Assembly (NCBI GenBank): GCA_021904315.1
Contig: CM038907.1
Coordinates: 32,123,223-32,187,222, forward strand
Source of the DNA: Sphagnum magellanicum
Lineage: Eukaryota > Streptophyta > Sphagnopsida > Sphagnales > Sphagnaceae
Reading direction: 5' to 3'
DNA: 64,000 nucleotides
In this document: piece after piece, positions 48,781-59,745 of the stretch
Layout: every line of letters begins with the position of its first letter
Position numbering within the stretch: the first letter of the stretch is position 1
Translations under genes and position numbers: made by a program
The notes under the pieces: generated by a model
Told to the model about the DNA's origin: nothing
The model's input: only the letters and a program-made list of their open reading frames with translations
Database searches by the model: none

Positions 48781-48845
48781 GTAACCCAATGGTTGGGACA
48801 ATGCACTATACTCCCCAAGTTGGGAGTTCAATTTTCAACAAATAT
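48781..48845 (+). repeat. tRNA-like relic, possible SINE head
   Basis: AACCCAATGGTTGGGACAAT resembles an A box and GGGAGTTCAATTTTC resembles a B box (GTTCRAnnC). Their spacing of about 30 bp is that of tRNA-derived SINE promoters. No full cloverleaf can be drawn, and no SINE tail was seen. Confidence 0.35.
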
Positions 48846-49069
48846 CATTTTTCATTTTTCAGCTATACATTTTGCAAATTACTTTGTGCTGAAGATCAGT
48901 CAGAGGTACGATATTCATGATTTTCAAAGCCCATGAAAACCATAGATGGGACCTGCAGGAATCTAAGTCAAAGATCTCTTCTTCATTCACATCCATAGCT
49001 GTGACCACATGAGCTCTGTAGAGCTTGAGCTTGCAACAATTTAAAGCTCAGATGCAACTGTGGAGCAAG

Positions 49070-49340
49070 CTTGACAATATGATACTAAGACAGCTATCAA
49101 GGAACAGCTTGAAGCAAGTAAAATACACTTGAAGCAAGAGAGGGACAACTTCACACATCAAGTAGAAAAAATTTGAGGATGAAGTGTCTTGTTTGTTGTT
49201 GAAGGAATAGCCGTGCAAGAAGCCCTTGGTGAAAAAAAGTTGAAGTCCAATTGTTTCAGAGTTTCCAACTGAATCACCAGCTCCATCATAGCATGTAGTG
49301 GAAAAAGTTGTGGCAAAGCCCTTGACCAAGAAAGGTAGAA
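49070..49340 (+). pseudogene. Coiled-coil-like coding remnant
   Basis: The plus strand reads TKTAIKEQLEASKIHLKQER and FTHQVEKI from about 49085 before a TGA, then further pieces in other frames (KKPLVKK, VVEKVVAKPLTKKGRK). The heptad-like text suggests a long-helix protein remnant. Family unknown. Confidence 0.3.
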
Positions 49341-49417
49341 AAACTTTGGGTGCCTAAAGACTGGGCAATTTTTTCCCTTGTATTTGGAGGTCCCTTGTCA
49401 GGCAGAATGTTTGCAAG

Positions 49418-49470
49418 GCATCTGGCACAGTGGTAGAATTCTTACGGTGTGTAAGGTTCATGCTCTGATT
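49418..49470 (+). pseudogene. tRNA-Gly-like pseudogene or SINE head
   Basis: GCATCTGGCACAGTGG followed by TAGAATTCTTAC closely resembles the acceptor and D-arm region of plant tRNA-Gly, and AAGGTTCATGCTCTG resembles its B box. The anticodon arm is missing and the acceptor stem does not close, so it is not a working tRNA. Confidence 0.5.
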
Positions 49471-49863
49471 TTCTTGGTTACTACGTTTTCTTTCCAATCT
49501 GTTCAGATGAATGAAAAAAATTGCCCATTCATTACACCAGATAATGGCAGCCCTCTCAGCTCTTCTATGTTTCTCAGTCCTAGCACTTGGCCTACCAAAG
49601 TCTCCACTCAAATATTCAGTATGGATACTCTTGAAGAGAGGGAGGGATCTTGAGCCTGTAAGATGCCTTCCTCTTGTAAGGAGCAGACGTAAGAATCCTC
49701 CTCTCCCACTGCCTAGTGATCTACTTATGTTTAGCATCTTATAATGTTCACCTCATGCTTTATGATGAATAAAACCCAGGGGTGGGCTACATTCTCAAAA
49801 TGGTGGAGTCGGGCGGGGCTTCCACCTCTTCTTTTTGGAATGACCCCACCCTAGGGCTTTACC

Positions 49864-50237
49864 CGAAGACGCTAAATCAGCCATCAGTCCTAAATGCATG
49901 TAGTACAAAAGTACTGCTGCATTCCTTTTACCCCTGTCTACCCCATTGCTTGATTAAGTGTCTGGCGAAGCCAAGACAAATCTTGTTGCTGCCCACACAT
50001 TTGGGCCCGCCATAATCCATGTCTTGAGTGTGTAATGTACCCAGGAAGCATCCAAAGAGTATAATGGACTGTTATGCTTCCTGGGATTCATTACACACCC
50101 GAATGTGTCTCTGCAACACCTTTTTTTTTTTTTTGGGAAAAATATGAATCAAGCAAAGGGCAGACAGCGAAAAAAGTAATACTAGAGTAATTTTGTACTG
50201 CCTTCATTTAGGACCATAGGCTGATTTAACGTCTTCT
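49864..50237. repeat. Long imperfect palindrome (374 bp foldback)
   Basis: The left arm CGAAGACGCTAAATCAGCC pairs with the reverse complement of the right arm (AGAAGACGTTAAATCAGCC). Pairing continues inward through GTCCTAAATG, (T/C)AGTACAAAA, CTGTCT(A/G)CCC, TTGCTTGATT and ACACATT(T/C)GGG to the tight hairpin at 50028-50098. The arms are about 160-190 bp. No coding frame. It ends roughly 250 bp upstream of the RING-CH gene's likely transcription start. Confidence 0.75.
50028..50098. repeat. Hairpin core of the palindrome
   Basis: GTGTGTAATG, then CCCAGGAAGCAT, a 22-base loop, ATGCTTCCTGGG, then CATTACACAC. The two paired blocks are perfect and are separated by a small internal bulge (TA against ATT). 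Confidence 0.85.
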
Positions 50238-50344
50238 GACTTGACCCTACATGAAATATCTTATGCTAGCTTGAAAACAAAATAACTTGGGCCCTCATGG
50301 GAAAAAAAAATTGATCCCATTGGTTAAAACGGCAATTCCGTCCG

Positions 50345-50435
50345 TCATTCTGAGCAGAACAGTCGTCCTCTGGCCCCACGCGTGACTGAAAATCCGCCTT
50401 CATTCTGCGCAGAACAGTCGTCTTCTTCGCCCCGC
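50345..50435 (+). promoter_or_regulatory. Direct repeat in the RING-CH gene promoter
   Basis: TCATTCTGAGCAGAACAGTC (50345) and TCATTCTGCGCAGAACAGTC (50400) lie 55 bp apart, each followed by GTC(C/T)TC and a GCCCC block. They sit in a GC-rich, CT-rich stretch just before the presumed transcript start, so they may be paired factor-binding sites. Confidence 0.5.
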
Positions 50436-50479
50436 CCTTCCTCTCTTGCGTTTCTGCGCACTTGCGACTAAAGACTTTT

Positions 50480-52135
50480 AAGGTCTCCAGTTTCCGCTCT
50501 GTCTCTGCCTCTCTCTACACGACCTTTATTCTGTTTGACCCGCTTCACAGAAACTCGTTTGGAGTTGCTTACCGATTCAAGGCTCGCAGTCCCCGTATAT
50601 GCATACATTTTATAAATATTAAGTCCCTAGGATTGTGATAAGTTTCACGTTTTGTGTTCAATCTTTCTGGTTTGTGTAAAGAGCGAAATTTGTTCTTGTA
50701 AGTGCGTGTCTGATCGTCTCCTCGTCCGCCGAAGCTCTCATCCCTTTCCAATTCAACCCCCGACATCAAGACAAATATGTTGAGAAAGCTCTGACACTCC
50801 ACAACACTCAAGCGGCAGAGTTTGGGAGAGGGAGGCTTATATTGAGGTGAGTTCATTTTGCACGCCCTAGTTGCCACCTATCTCAGGCACATCTTGTACG
50901 ATTTCTGTTGCATCTTGTCGGAACCTTCCAGAAGAGAAAATTTAGTGCAGAAGAAAAGGATTATAATTCTTGACAAGACTTTGAAGAGACCAATTTTTTT
51001 TCTTCCCTTCGAGTATTGAGCATGAATTTTGTTGTTTGTCATGCCAATCCTGAGAAGGCAATACTTGATCCCTTTATATAGAACTCTTGATACCGTAGAA
51101 AGGGTTTGTCGTGTAATTCAACATATGCAATTCTTCTCACAGTGGAACTATGGAATCTAGTCCATTTCCTTGGTTGCTGGATTTCAAGTATGTACATATC
51201 AGCTCAAGCCAGGTGTGGGATAAGGCATATGTATCACGTTTGCCTGTTGAGCTACATCTAGGCTACATCAGGACTGAGGCTTCTGAATGCTTCTGGAAAT
51301 GCTTCAAAAAATCAGTACTTAGGTTTTTGTGCAATTGTTTGCCCAAAAAGTTGAATAAGATTATATGATGTTCTTCTATACCAACTATCAAGAGCTGATG
51401 AAGTAAGGGGAGTAACAGTAGCTAGTCACTGCCGTTTGTAATGAAGGTGATGGTCTGATTCTTTGTGAGTGACACTCACAAGTTTGTGACTACGCTCATT
51501 CTTGTTGTATTTGTTTTGGTTTCACTGGAACTAATGCAACAGCTATTGTAAAGTATTGCTGTAGAGTTTTCTTTCCCAAACGTCATATAGATATATGGTT
51601 TTGCCAAAGATCTTTAGTCTATTGACAAACCTAACGACATTCAGCAACCAACAGAGCTAATCTTTTGAGGCAGATTTTTAGGAATGGACCTCAGCTTTGT
51701 TGAATGCATACAGCACGTGGAGGTTCAACATGTCTTCTAGAAGGCTAGCTTTCATACTAAAGGGGTGTGTGCACACAGTACCAAGTTGTTACCTGCCTAT
51801 TGTCATGAAGTTGTTATCTTTGTAACAACTTGAACCAAAAGTGATAAAATTTCTTTAGAATCCAGAACAATCCTTGAAGAGCTTCCAAAGAGCCATATGT
51901 GCACATGAGATTTCTGTCTTGCCCAGGTGTTAGCTTCTGAATGCCAGACTTGGACTGGGGCCAAGAGCCACCAGGTCTGCACAATTGGTGACTGGGTCCA
52001 AGGTAGTGAGAAACTCTGGAAGAGTCATATGGTTTGGACTGTGGAAAGTCTGAAACTTAGGTTGAGCCAGTAGGGCAAACTATTGTAAGTGTTACAGTCA
52101 ATTACTGCGAGATGACACTGAGGTGGATTTTGCAG
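50480..52135 (+). other. Likely 5' UTR exon and leader intron of the RING-CH gene
   Basis: A CT-rich stretch (CTCTGTCTCTGCCTCTCTC at about 50497) leads into a leader that could end at 50846 with the donor ATTGAG/GTGAGT. An acceptor GGATTTTGCAG at 52135 lies four bases before the start codon. The intron would be 1.29 kb. The transcript start is a guess from composition. Confidence 0.45.
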
Positions 52136-52139
52136 ATCA

Positions 52140-55100
52140 ATGAAGGGAGAGGCTTCAGATGTGGTTATGGAGACAAAAGAAACTGTAAGTGGGAATGACC
52201 TTGATACATTTCCACTTTTAAGTCCTCCTGATATTTTTCAAGTGGAGCAAGGCACATCGAAAAGTGAAGAAAGTGAGCTTGAGAAAGGATTGGGGGCATG
52301 CTGCCGGATCTGCCTGGAGTCTGAATCCCTTGCTCCAGGTGTGCACTTCAAATTCTTAAACCCAATATTGTCAGCCTTATGAGGAAATTGAGTGTTTAAG
52401 TTCTTCTCTGAACTACTGAAGACTGCTTATTATGTTCAATGGTATATTTGACTGAACCTTGTGACAAATGTGGCAGGAGATGAATTGATAGCACCATGCA
52501 TGTGCAAAGGTACTCAGCAACTTGTGCATCGTGGATGCCTTGACCATTGGCGATCTGTAAAGGTAAGGATGTTGATTCACTTTCTTTCTATTTCTGACAT
52601 CTTCTACCCTAGTTTTAGTCCAATTTATTCTCAAGCCACTAGCCTCCTGGCAGGGGTTATTGCTGTTTGCAACTGGTTGTTCAAGTATATGCAGTGTAGT
52701 TGGGGGAAATGAGTAATTTGCATATGTGAAGATAGATCCATAGATATATGTACAGAGAAGTCTACACTTCTTCCTATCAGAACATGCCTTTCCATGGCTG
52801 GGCACTTCATCCCTCCATGTGAAAGTTTTGCTAGGGTTGGTACTTGATTGCACATTTCCTTTACTTTTTGGCTTCCATTTTGTATGTCGGTTTATGTCTG
52901 ATATTGGCAACCACCCACTACTGGTAGGTGAAGTCAGTGGAGATCTTACAGTATCTGGTCACTACCATACATGTTGTTGAAGACCACTGAACACTTGTAT
53001 GACTGTTGCTATTGGTCAGATTACTTAGTTTTTCCTGTATATTTTAGCATTGGGGTCAGTTGACTTAGATGTAAGTATAGAGAAGGTCTAAATACTTCTT
53101 AAGACATTGTTGGTTCCCATATACTAAAAAAAGAAAAAGGGTTTGCCCCTTGCATATGAACAATGATGTTGTCCCCCTTTCTGGAGATTATGAAAGGGTA
53201 ATGACATCCCCATCATGTTGAATGAAGTTTATGGATCATCATTCATTGCATATCTGTGATCAAAGGAACTCTGTCAAGAAGTAAAAGGTTGGATGATTTG
53301 TTGATGCAGGAGGGTTTTGCATTTTCACACTGCACCACATGTAAAGCACAATTTCATCTGCGGCCAGAACTTCCTGAAGATCACTCTTGGAGGAAAATCA
53401 AGTTCAAAGTTTTTGTGGCACGGGATGTTTTTCTTGTATTTCTTGCTGTTCAAACTGTATGTTGGAGCCACTCTTACCTTTTCTTTTCTTTCAGATTGGG
53501 ATGGCAAGGGATAGCAGTACCCACTCAAAAGCAACAGTGATAGTCATATTGGATCAACTAGAATCAGCAGGCTTTTTCATTTAGGCTTTTATGCATCATA
53601 GGTGCATGCTAGATTCTACCCAGCTATTTTGGAGTTGGTTAACAGCCATGTAAAGCATGGGAACCTAGAGACTTTGGAGTCCTTTGGGGGAGATTTGGCA
53701 ACCCAAGTTAGCACATTGTGCCATGTGATTCTTTCTCTGTTATAGTTATTTTGGCTTTGGATCTGGTTTCATAAGTATTCAGTTTTTAGGAACTACAGGT
53801 CCAATTTCTCTTCTGATTCCACTATAGATTGCAGAATTAGTTGACACTTTCTACAAGGAAATGAGTGGATGATTCAATAATTTGTATGTGCAGGCTATTT
53901 CGGTTTTAGGGGGGATCACATACCTGCTATATAACGGGCAGCTCAAAGATCCATTCAATGGGAGCTGGAATGAAATTTTCAAAAAGCATCCTATTCCGTT
54001 CTATTACTGTGCTGGTATTTACTGAAACTCTTTGGCCTGCGTTCCATGATTGTTTTTATGCCAATGCTTTCAGCAGATTGCACTCCAGGTGCAATGTCAT
54101 GCGCCTTTGGATATGCATTACCACTGCAATGCATAGAGGGAAGGTCAAATGTTGTTGATTGTATCTTGAAAAGGTTTGCACACAGACAACGCAAAAAGTT
54201 TCTGTTGGTTTGCACAAGGTTACAAATTTCACTAGTGAAGGAGTAGACACTCTCAAATCAAAGAGGTGATTATCGCGCAGGGTAACTGATGCCTCCCAGT
54301 AATGCAGATCCTGTCTTCTAGCTGCATCATCGCATGAGTCCATCAGCAACTCTAGCCTTGTATAGTCTGGTTAAACATTGCGAGAAAATCATCTAATCCT
54401 GTGTCAGAAAATCTGACTTGAACAATCAGGGTTGGTGCAGGCCTACTGTCAAATGTGGGCTTCATATATATCCATCTGTATCCTTTGGCACAGACTGGCA
54501 AAATCAAAAAGTGAATCTGCAGTAGTCCCAAGATGTGGTAATCACACTGCAGCACATCACATAGATAACCAGAACATTGTGTACAACATGGAGAGAGGAC
54601 TGACCTTGATGGCATATGTTGCACAGGTTTATTTCTGTTCTTTTTGATACTGGGTGTGGTTGGTATGGTCATTCATTGCCTGTCAATGGGCCACAATGGT
54701 GGATGTGCTGATGGATGCCGAGACTCCTGTTATGCATGGGGTTGCTTTCCTGCATCCATGGAAGCTTGTGGTGTGTTCCTCATTATCTTTGTCATCCTCT
54801 TTGCAATCTTGGGGGTTATCTATGGTCTGCTAGCTGCAACAATGGCAATCCAGCGAATCTGGCAGCGCCATTACCACATTCTGACAAAGCGTGTCCTCAC
54901 TAAGGTTTGTACCAGGAACTTGATGTGCTATGTAGGTCAGGTTCTCCAGAGCCTAGGGTTTTGGTGCATATGCACCTTGTTTGTGGGTTGTAGATAAGTC
55001 CAGTTAGTTGGAACAATTCTAGAGGTACCCCATTATACAGCCCCCACCCCAATGTATGTCCATGGTTGAATTGTATAACCAGTGAGTTGTTCAGCTACTA

Positions 55101-55281
55101 GAAGTGTGGCCACACTCAAGTGGTTTCCAGGGCTGTGTTACCTCCAGGAAGTTGGTTAGGATCTAACTTGATTCTGGTCTGTGTGCAGGAGTACATTGTG
55201 GAAGATTTGCATGGTCACTATGAGCCACCCACTTTAGATGCAGAGCATGCAGACCGTCTGCGGTCTCTTAACCTACTGTGA
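52140..55281 (+). CDS. RING-CH (RINGv, MARCH-like) membrane E3 ubiquitin ligase
   Basis: Six coding exons: 52140-52338, 52477-52562, 53310-53456, 53894-54014, 54627-54904 and 55189-55281. They join in phase to 307 residues with GT/AG borders throughout. The RING-CH finger binds two zinc ions and recruits an E2 enzyme: C55, C58, C74, C76, H84, C87, C103 and C106 give C-x2-C-x15-C-x-C-x7-H-x2-C-x15-C-x2-C, with the usual Trp after it (W91). Three hydrophobic spans follow, at about 135-157, 185-203 and 230-258. Between the last two is a Cys-rich loop (GGCADGCRDSCYAWGC). The tail EYIVEDLHGHYEPP is hydrophilic. The layout matches plant RINGv proteins related to animal MARCH ligases, which tag membrane proteins with ubiquitin at internal membranes; the substrate cannot be read from sequence. 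The gene appears intact. Confidence 0.9.
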
Positions 55282-55896
55282 AACCATAGCTCCACTTCAT
55301 CACTGCTTGTCAAGTGGTAGAACAAGTCTATTGTGGGAAAATACAATTCTATTATCCACAAAAATAAGAAGGTTGCATAATGCGAGTCATTTCACCACAT
55401 TGTAGCATGCAACTTTTTATTTGTGGATTGTTTCATGGTATGCTATTCTGGTTTGCTTCTTTCAAAAGTTTTATCAGTGCAACCCATGGATCATCAATAG
55501 TTGCAGGATTTTTAGATCTGGACAATTTCATGTTTCTTTGTCTCTCTAGTTGTATACATGAGTAGAGAATGTAATATAAGGTTAGATGTGGTTAAGACAT
55601 GGATTAATTTGACATCAAGATGCATTGAAAGATTTTTTTTTTATCAGAAACATTTGATCTTGGGTGAGTTGATTAGGCATTCTACTGGTCCAAGGCCACA
55701 ATGTACGGTACTGGTATTGCATTTATGACTTCATTAGGAACAGGAAAAGTTTATGAATTCATATGTCCAAATACACTAGAGCAAATCTTGAACCATTGCC
55801 ATATATAGTTGTACAACAATACAACTATGTACAATTTAGTTTTTTATACCATTGGATGGTAATGGAAACAAGTTGATTTTGTTGATGAAGCATGTG

Positions 55897-55996
55897 AACG
55901 GGAAAACTTTTAGTGATCATAACTGTGAGGCTAATATCACATATGTAACGGGAAAACTTTTGGTGATCATAACTGTGAGGCTAATATCACATATGT
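55897..55996. repeat. Tandem duplication, 50-bp unit, two copies
   Basis: 55897-55946 and 55947-55996 differ at one base (CTTTTA against CTTTTG). The near identity points to a recent duplication. It lies between the convergent genes. Confidence 0.95.
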
Positions 55997-56051
55997 ATGT
56001 GCACATGGAGAAATTGTGAAAGATTGGAATTCTTTTGCAATGCAACTGGGA

Positions 56052-56171
56052 GGGAGCTTTGGCAATATATGATTGAAGACCCTAAACCCATGTGCTTGAA
56101 AGAGCAAGGAGTTGGGAGCTTCAGCAATATCATTGAAGGCTACCCCCACATGCTTGAAAGAGCAAGGAGTT
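56052..56171. repeat. Tandem duplication, about 60-bp unit, two copies
   Basis: 56052-56113 and 56114-56171 share GGGAGCTT, GCAATAT, ATTGAAG and the exact end TGCTTGAAAGAGCAAGGAGT. Confidence 0.9.
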
Positions 56172-56216
56172 TCTGGCACTGAACAAAGGGAAGTTGGTGA
56201 TTGGCTGCTGCACTGG

Positions 56217-56370
56217 AGAGAAAATCCTGAGAGTAAAGCGTGGTGATTGCCTGCACACCTAGAGAAAATCCTGATAGTGTATAGAGTGGTGGTTGTGTTT
56301 GCATCCCCCAGAGAAAATCATGAGAGTAAAAAGTGGTGATTGTCTGCACATTCCAGAGAAAAATTTCCTG
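56217..56370. repeat. Minisatellite, 44-49-bp unit, three copies plus a partial
   Basis: AGAGAAAATC(C/A)TGA recurs at 56217, 56261 and 56310, with AGAGAAAAA at 56355. Units share GAGTAAA, GTGGTGATTG and CTGCACA. It abuts the 3' end of the minus-strand gene and probably lies in its 3' UTR. Confidence 0.85.
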
Positions 56371-56441
56371 GTTCGCCTGTAAGATCAGTCTCCCTGAGAG
56401 ATTCAAAGACTTTGATCTGAACTCCTCTGGGCCACTGCCGC

Positions 56442-57476
56442 CTATTGCTCAGCAGCCTCTGTAATCTGGTCGTCATCGATCACAACGGACTGAATCTGAT
56501 ATTCTTCTTCTTCTCCAACAACATTGGTGTTCACAGGGGATTTCATCAGAGTTGAAGCTCTTCCCAGTGTTTTGATGGTGGGCGAGAATTTTTCTGCCCT
56601 GGAAGACTGGAATGGAACGTCTTCTTGTTCATGGGTGGTGGTTGCACAAGGCGAGCTTCCTCTGAGCTCAGCGCAAAAGACTTCATCGGATTGATCTATA
56701 TCTGGAAGGGAGTCATTGTCGTCCTCGTCCTCGTCCTCGTCAAACGATCCCACGTCTTCAACATCTATGCCCACCCACTCAGACAAGAACTTTGTGATGT
56801 CTGGTGAAGAAGAAGAGTCGCAGCTTTGTAATCCGAAGGAGGAGAGCTGTGCTGCACTCGGAACAGTAGCGAGGTGTTGTTTTTTTACCTCTGCTTGAAT
56901 AACAGGTGAAGCTTCACGGAACAGCGGATGTTGCTGCTGTTGCTTTGACCCGGGAGTACTGCCCTCAAGGCTGACCCGATTTCCAGCTTTCGCCATAGCT
57001 GAGGAGGGTGTGAGCGACTCATTTGTCTTGTCTGTCAGAACGGTGCAGCTAGAATTCCTTGAACTCGTCTTCATCCCAGCAGCACTGGCTATCCCAGCTG
57101 CAGATTCAAAGCACAGCAACAAACACTTCAAGCTCCGAGGATTATCAATAATTTCATCACCTCAAGAAATGAAACTAATGCACAAGATCAGTATCGGGAA
57201 AGTTCCAAACAAAAAGGAGCCTCAGTCCGAGAGTAAGAATGCAAGAAAGCATCTGCAAACCACGGTAGATAAAGAAAAAAATTGCTGCAAGAACATTCGC
57301 GAGAATTCTCCCAAATCCTAGCGTCCTAAACACAAAAGAGAGGAGCTCAAATTGGGGCGCTTTCCCAAAACTAAGATCACAAGATACCCACCTTCGTTGT
57401 TAACATCAGCACTGATAGCAGCAGCAGCAGCTTGCTCCTGTTGACTGCGTGTACTGACATAGTTGGTGTTCTCCAT
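56442..57476 (-). CDS. Two-exon gene for an acidic protein of unknown function
   Basis: Minus strand. Exon 1 runs 57476-57392 (MENTNYVSTRSQQEQ...), donor GAAG/GTGGGT; exon 2 runs 57097-56442 after acceptor GAATCTGCAG. Lengths of 85 and 656 nt join in phase to 246 residues and a stop. The protein is low in complexity: AAAAA near residue 18, a basic and serine-rich middle, QQQQ, then ITKFLSEWVGIDVEDVG followed by the acidic run FDEDEDEDDNDS, and an acidic C-terminus. No signal peptide or membrane span. The N-terminal STRSQ and the later TVLTDKTNE faintly recall the N-terminal regions of plant A-type cyclins, but there is no cyclin box, so I do not assign it. It is probably a soluble, largely disordered, perhaps nuclear protein (inference). 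It converges on the RING-CH gene. Confidence 0.6.
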
Positions 57477-57479
57477 ACC

Positions 57480-58252
57480 TCAATCTTCCCGGCTGCAGCA
57501 GTTCCTCCAGCACTACAAAAAACTGTTTTGAAGCCTGAAACAAGTTGTTCCACAAAAGACTCAACTCTCGCAGTGCAACAGGGAGGAAAAAAACAGGCAA
57601 CTTGCAACGGAGTACAAAGCAAGCGCTGAGAGACACCCACGAGCTTATCAACAATCAAAATGCACACATATATACACAGAGGTACATTTTAAATGCAAAA
57701 AGAAGAAATGACAAAACTGTGAAGCGAGATTTGGCTTGAACAAAGTGCGTTTGAGTTAATAATGATGAAGTGCAGTGGGGAAGTTCAAATTTTTCAAACA
57801 GAGAGCCGATAAGACTTCGGAGCTGGAAAGTAGCGAGAAGAAGACAAAAAAGGCTGCAACGGCCCACGAGAGCCGTTACTGTCGCATCAGACTAGTTACT
57901 AGACTGTCGGTCGAGGGGTTTTCGTCAACCTTTTTTCCCCTCCTGCCCCTCCTTTCTGACCCTTGGCACTGTGTCCCAAGGGGATACAGCAGTTCGGTGA
58001 CCCTTCCTTCCTTCGGTGGTTTAATGGACTCGTGGGAACTGGGCAACCGTCCTTGCCCCAAGTGTGTGCACTGGTTGGAAATGATGGAATCAAGGGCCAG
58101 ACTGAAAACCAGCGTGCCATCCACCAGTGCACCATGCAGGCTGGATGATGTGTCGACAGGAAACAATTTTTCAGTGTATTCCTGTCCCTTAGGCTAACCA
58201 CCCATAGCCCCATGTACTACCACACACATGTATGCAGTGTAGTAGTGTGTAC
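57480..58252. other. Upstream region of the acidic-protein gene
   Basis: Likely promoter and 5' UTR of the minus-strand gene. Several overlapping open frames (57775-58213, both strands) stay open because the composition is GC-richer; none shows a motif. A short inverted arrangement of TACTACCACACAC and GTAGTAGTGTGTAC lies at 58215-58255. Confidence 0.4.
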
Positions 58253-58545
58253 TAGTAGTGTGTGGTTACTTGAAATTTTAAAGAATCATCAGTTTTGTTT
58301 TTTTGTTTTTTTTAAAGTGTTTCAGAACAGTTGATCCCAGTGATTTCAAAAATTTAAAAGAACCTGTAATACTCATGAAAGAACTTGCTTTTTTGATCGG
58401 GTATTTGCTTTTTCCCAAGAGATTGAGAATCACGATTCCATACCCAAAATTGAGTCTTTGATTTTCTAGACCCATGGTTATGAATCTTATACGGTCGTGA
58501 TAACCACTGGGAACGTGTTCCATTTCTCATAACTGCCCAACGCTG
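58253..58545. mobile_element. hAT-like non-autonomous element (293 bp), tentative
   Basis: Flanking 8-mers GTGTGTAC (58245-58252) and GTATGTAC (58546-58553) match at 7 of 8. The left end TAGTAGTGTGTGGTTACTTG resembles the reverse complement of the right end, CAGCGTTGGGCAGTTATGAG. The interior carries GGTTATGAATC and GATAACCACTGGG, like the element at 8617-9101. Confidence 0.45.
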
Positions 58546-58796
58546 GTATGTACTACCTAATACCCATAAAGTGTCTCACTTACTTACATGGATACTTAGT
58601 ATGGACTTACATTACTATCTACTTTTCTGTGATACTTACTCTCTTGCATAGCTAGTTTCCTAGAAAGTGCAGAGTGAAAGTAGGATGTTTGACAAAATGG
58701 GGTTCCACCCTTGTAACTTAGTTGTGGATGAACTATAACACTATCCTGTACGCCCTCATACATCTCTCTCACACTACTTATGTAAGTGAGAAAGTA

Positions 58797-59740
58797 TCAA
58801 AATGATGAAACCCTATCAATCATAAATAAATCAAAGCAACCAAAAAAAGGGGGTATACAAGGAACAAAACGGAAGGACCCACGTCCAAGAAGACAAAAAA
58901 ACCACCTAAAAGGGTGAACCACAAAAGGAACATCAAGTTCCCAAACCCCCTCTTGTCTTGTCATGAGAAGCATATCAAATAGCAAAAGGGGAGGACCTCT
59001 AGAAAGGACACCTAGCCTAGAAGAACCCTCGACTATGACAATAGCATGTTTCAAAATAAAAATCACATGTGCACGTTATTATTCCTATCATCCTTTGCTT
59101 ATAAAATGTGCACAAAATTAAAACAAGAGGGCCTCCAATGCCTTTCACTTCACTCCCAATGGCATGTTGGCACATTGATGAAAAAATTTGTCCGTCTATT
59201 GATGTAAACATCCAAAATCTTTCATAGCTAGAGGGAGAAACATGTCCATCGGGAGTTGATCGTAATAAAGACCATCCTTCACTTGAACCATAATTGTCGT
59301 CGCAACCCCACAAGAAAAAGCAACTCGTGAAACCAAATCAACTCGAATGAAATTAGCAATGATAACATTTGTCAATGTGTAGACATCATCAACTAACAAC
59401 ACATTGTCAACTCATTGTTGAAAAAATTGTAGGGCAAGGGGCAAACAGACATGGGTCTATTCTCACAAAACATGAAATCCCACATCTCTCGCCATGGTTG
59501 CAAAAACATCTTTCACAAAATCATGTGAGGTTGTCTTCTCCCCACCATGTGTGCAATGAAGAAGGTGGATCCCTATAGGATCCAAAAGTTGGTTACAAAT
59601 GCAATGTGATACCCCAAAAACTAAAAGATGGAAAAAACCCAACCTAATGTGCAATGTGATGGAAAAACCATCTGAAGACAGGTGAAAAAAAACTTGCACA
59701 CAACCTCAAATGTGCTTAATGCAAATCAAAAGTTCATAGG
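58797..59740 (-). mobile_element. 3' end of a second LINE (ORF2 C-terminal region), broken
   Basis: On the minus strand, 59699-59463 reads DPIGIHLLHCTHGGEKTTSH, preceded by CICN, matching the CxxC...DxxGxHxxxC..GG..xxxxH zinc motif near the C-terminus of some plant LINE-type ORF2 proteins. It continues in other frames with VQVKDGLYYDQLPMDMFLPL, then GSEVKGIGGP, to a last frame IVEGSSRLGVLSRGPP that stops at 58797. Frameshifts separate the pieces and nothing upstream encodes RT in this window, so only a 5'-truncated copy is here. Confidence 0.65.
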
Positions 59741-59745
59741 GAATG
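59662..59745. repeat. 84-bp direct repeat, left copy
   Basis: GAAAAACCATCTGAAGACAG to TTCATAGGGAATG. It matches 60646-60729, which lies 984 bp downstream, at nearly every base. Confidence 0.85.

Noticed and set aside
52413-52910. 165-codon minus-strand frame
   Set aside because: Antisense to the RING-CH gene exon 2 and intron; the plus-strand gene explains the region.
57775-58213. Overlapping frames of 96-140 codons on both strands
   Set aside because: Open on both strands at once, no motif; likely promoter or leader of the acidic-protein gene.
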